Below, one piece after another: positions 6,251 through 7,732 of a stretch of DNA of 7,732 nt. The stretch lies in assembly GCA_025774735.1 (NCBI GenBank), contig JALGZU010000130.1, forward strand, positions 1 through 7,732. Direction: 5' to 3'. The stretch is from a candidate division LCP-89 bacterium. GTDB lineage: Bacteria > Electryoneota > B3-LCP. A program made the position numbers and the translations under genes. Below the pieces are notes generated by a model. It saw nothing but the letters and a program-made list of their open reading frames with translations. It did not search any database and was not told the DNA's origin. The stretch's first letter is position 1; each line of letters opens with the position of its first letter.

Positions 6251-7732
6251 ATGACTGATAGATCTCATAATCTGGCATATCTACTTAAAACACAAGCGGA
6301 CGAAGATCCAAACAGGATACTCTACGTTCACGGTAACGAAACGGTATCCGCTGAGAGCATCTGGAACTCGGTCGGCCGCCTGAGCGCGGCATTGAAGTCG
6401 CTGGGCATCGAGAAGGGCAGCAGAATCATGCTGATGCTGCCCAACGTTCCCGAATACGTCATCGCCTACTATGCGATCCTATCCGTAGGCGCGGTGGTCG
6501 TCCCGACGAACTGGATGCTGCGGGCACGCGAACTCCACTACCTTCTGGAAGACTGCGAAGCTCGAGCCATTATTGCGGATAAGGCGAATCTGGAGGATAT
6601 CACTTCGGCGTCTAGCTCACTGGTGACGCTGAGACATTCCATTTTCAAGGGGGAAGATTTGCCGAGCGGGGCTCTTACACTCGATTCCCTGTTGGAAGGG
6701 CACGAATCCCTGCCTGAACCGGAGATGGTTGCTTCGAGTGATACCGCTGTTATCCTCTATACGGCCGGCATCACCGGGCGTCCCAAGGGTGCTGAACTTA
6801 CTCATCACAGCCTCACGGGGAATGCCCGGGTATGCGCCAACCTGCTGCAAGTGCGTCCCAGGGACCGGCTACTCGGATTACTGCCCTTCTTTCATGCGTT
6901 CGGGCAGACCGCCGTCATGAGTACGGCCCTGGCGGCGGGCGCCTCTGTCGTCCTGTTGTCTGATTTCAGCCCTGAAGGGATTATGAAGGCAGTCCAGGAG
7001 CACAAGATCACAATCTTCCTGGCAACGCCGTCGATGTACAGCTTGATTGAGTCGCACCCGAGGACGGATCAATACGATTTCAGTTCAGTGCGGTATTGCG
7101 TCTCCGGTGGGCATGCTTTGAAACCGGAGCTTTTGACTGCCTTCGAGAAAAAATTTTCCACCGAAATTCTGGAAGGCTACGGATTGTGCGAAACCACAGC
7201 CGTGGCGACCTTTAGCCACCTTCATCTGGGCAGCCGACCCGGTTCGATCGGAACCCCCATCGAGGGGGTCGAAATCAAGATCCTGAACGATGCGGGTGAC
7301 GAGGTAGTTGCCGGTCAGGTGGGTGAGATCGTCATCCGCAGTGATTACCTCATGAAGGGGTATCTCAACCGGCCCGAGGCGACTTCCGAAGTTCTACGCG
7401 ACGGCTGGTTTTACACCGGTGACCTGGCCAGGGAAGATGAGAACGGATATCTTTATATTCTCGACCGCAAGACGGATATGATCGTCAAGGGCGGATTTAA
7501 CGTCTATCCGGCCGAAATCGAGGAACTGCTGCTGTCGTATCCCGGGATCAAAGAGGCAGCGGTCATCTCCATCTCCGACCCGGTCCAGGGTGAGGAGATC
7601 AAAGCGTGCATCGTCTGTGACGGTGATAGTGGCGTCACTGCGGAGCGGTTGGCCGCCTATTGCCGTGAGAGGCTGGCGCGTTACAAATGTCCGCGTTACA
7701 TTCAATTTTATCAGCAATTGCCCAAAAGCCCC
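6251..7732 (+). CDS. AMP-forming acyl-CoA synthetase/ligase (ANL superfamily), 3' truncated by window
   Basis: The frame is open for 494 codons from ATG 6251 to the window edge. The enzyme would activate a carboxylic acid, probably a fatty acid, to an acyl-adenylate and then an acyl-CoA thioester in the cytosol. Motifs in order: phosphate-binding loop YTAGITGRPKGAELTH (170-185); PFFHAFGQ (212-219); YGLCETT (310-316), matching the adenine/substrate motif usually YGxTE; FYTGDL (387-392); DRKTDMIVKGGFNVYP (405-420) at the hinge between the large and small domains. It ends at QLPKSP, just before the GK containing the catalytic lysine, so completeness cannot be judged. The P-loop has A and I where S and T are standard, and Cys313 replaces a usual Thr. 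Chain length of the substrate cannot be told; a long-chain (FadD-like) role is a guess. An AAGGG at 6232-6236 could be its ribosome site, but is 14 bases from the ATG, longer than usual; a stop at 6230-6232 rules out a longer N-terminus. Confidence 0.93.
   Translation, partial: MTDRSHNLAYLLKTQADEDPNRILYVHGNETVSAESIWNSVGRLSAALKSLGIEKGSRIMLMLPNVPEYVIAYYAILSVGAVVVPTNWMLRARELHYLLEDCEARAIIADKANLEDITSASSSLVTLRHSIFKGEDLPSGALTLDSLLEGHESLPEPEMVASSDTAVILYTAGITGRPKGAELTHHSLTGNARVCANLLQVRPRDRLLGLLPFFHAFGQTAVMSTALAAGASVVLLSDFSPEGIMKAVQEHKITIFLATPSMYSLIESHPRTDQYDFSSVRYCVSGGHALKPELLTAFEKKFSTEILEGYGLCETTAVATFSHLHLGSRPGSIGTPIEGVEIKILNDAGDEVVAGQVGEIVIRSDYLMKGYLNRPEATSEVLRDGWFYTGDLAREDENGYLYILDRKTDMIVKGGFNVYPAEIEELLLSYPGIKEAAVISISDPVQGEEIKACIVCDGDSGVTAERLAAYCRERLARYKCPRYIQFYQQLPKSP

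Noticed and set aside
6229..6258. Nine-codon ORF (MKGLYLYDD) just before the acyl-CoA ligase start
   Set aside because: Too short to judge; no leader-peptide features such as codon runs or a following attenuator hairpin.
1..7732. tRNA, rRNA, CRISPR arrays, insertion sequences or attachment sites
   Set aside because: No cloverleaf-like segments, regularly spaced repeats, transposase motifs or terminal inverted repeats were seen on reading the window; genes fill nearly all of it.

Overview
The window is 7,732 bases of densely packed, entirely plus-strand bacterial DNA of moderate, slightly GC-rich composition. A Gram-negative (diderm) organism is suggested by the first gene, whose product ends in a tyrosine-rich, amphipathic beta-strand region with a terminal phenylalanine, as in outer-membrane beta-barrels. 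Strong Shine-Dalgarno sequences are scarce and many starts overlap or abut the preceding stop. The sequence does not allow a phylum to be named with confidence; an environmental or uncultured lineage is possible, but that is inference.

Layout. (1) 1-642: 3' end of an outer-membrane barrel gene. (2) 678-3828: a two-transmembrane potassium channel with cytoplasmic NAD-binding RCK/TrkA domains, whose stop codon directly abuts the start of a GT-B-type glycosyltransferase. An ATGA-coupled 30-residue ORF that may be a remnant follows, then a GT-A (family 2) glycosyltransferase. (3) 3829-3956: the only real intergenic region, with a credible sigma-70-type promoter. (4) 3957-7732: a tight block of comM (AAA+ Mg-chelatase-like branch-migration helicase), a Mut7-C family PIN/zinc-ribbon protein overlapping it by 4 bases, an 83-residue protein of unknown function, and an AMP-forming acyl-CoA ligase. 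The ligase runs off the right edge a few residues before its catalytic lysine should appear.

How the genes relate. The two glycosyltransferases probably act on a cell-surface glycan, but nothing nearby tells which one. comM and the Mut7-C gene could form a nucleic-acid processing pair, as their translation looks coupled. The 83-residue protein and the ligase follow at short spacing and may share the transcript, but a shared function is not evident.

I do not see a clear novel system. The most notable points are the Mut7-C protein with an apparently broken catalytic motif, the non-standard selectivity filter of the potassium channel, the altered phosphate-binding loop of the acyl-CoA ligase, and the short orphan ORF between the glycosyltransferases.
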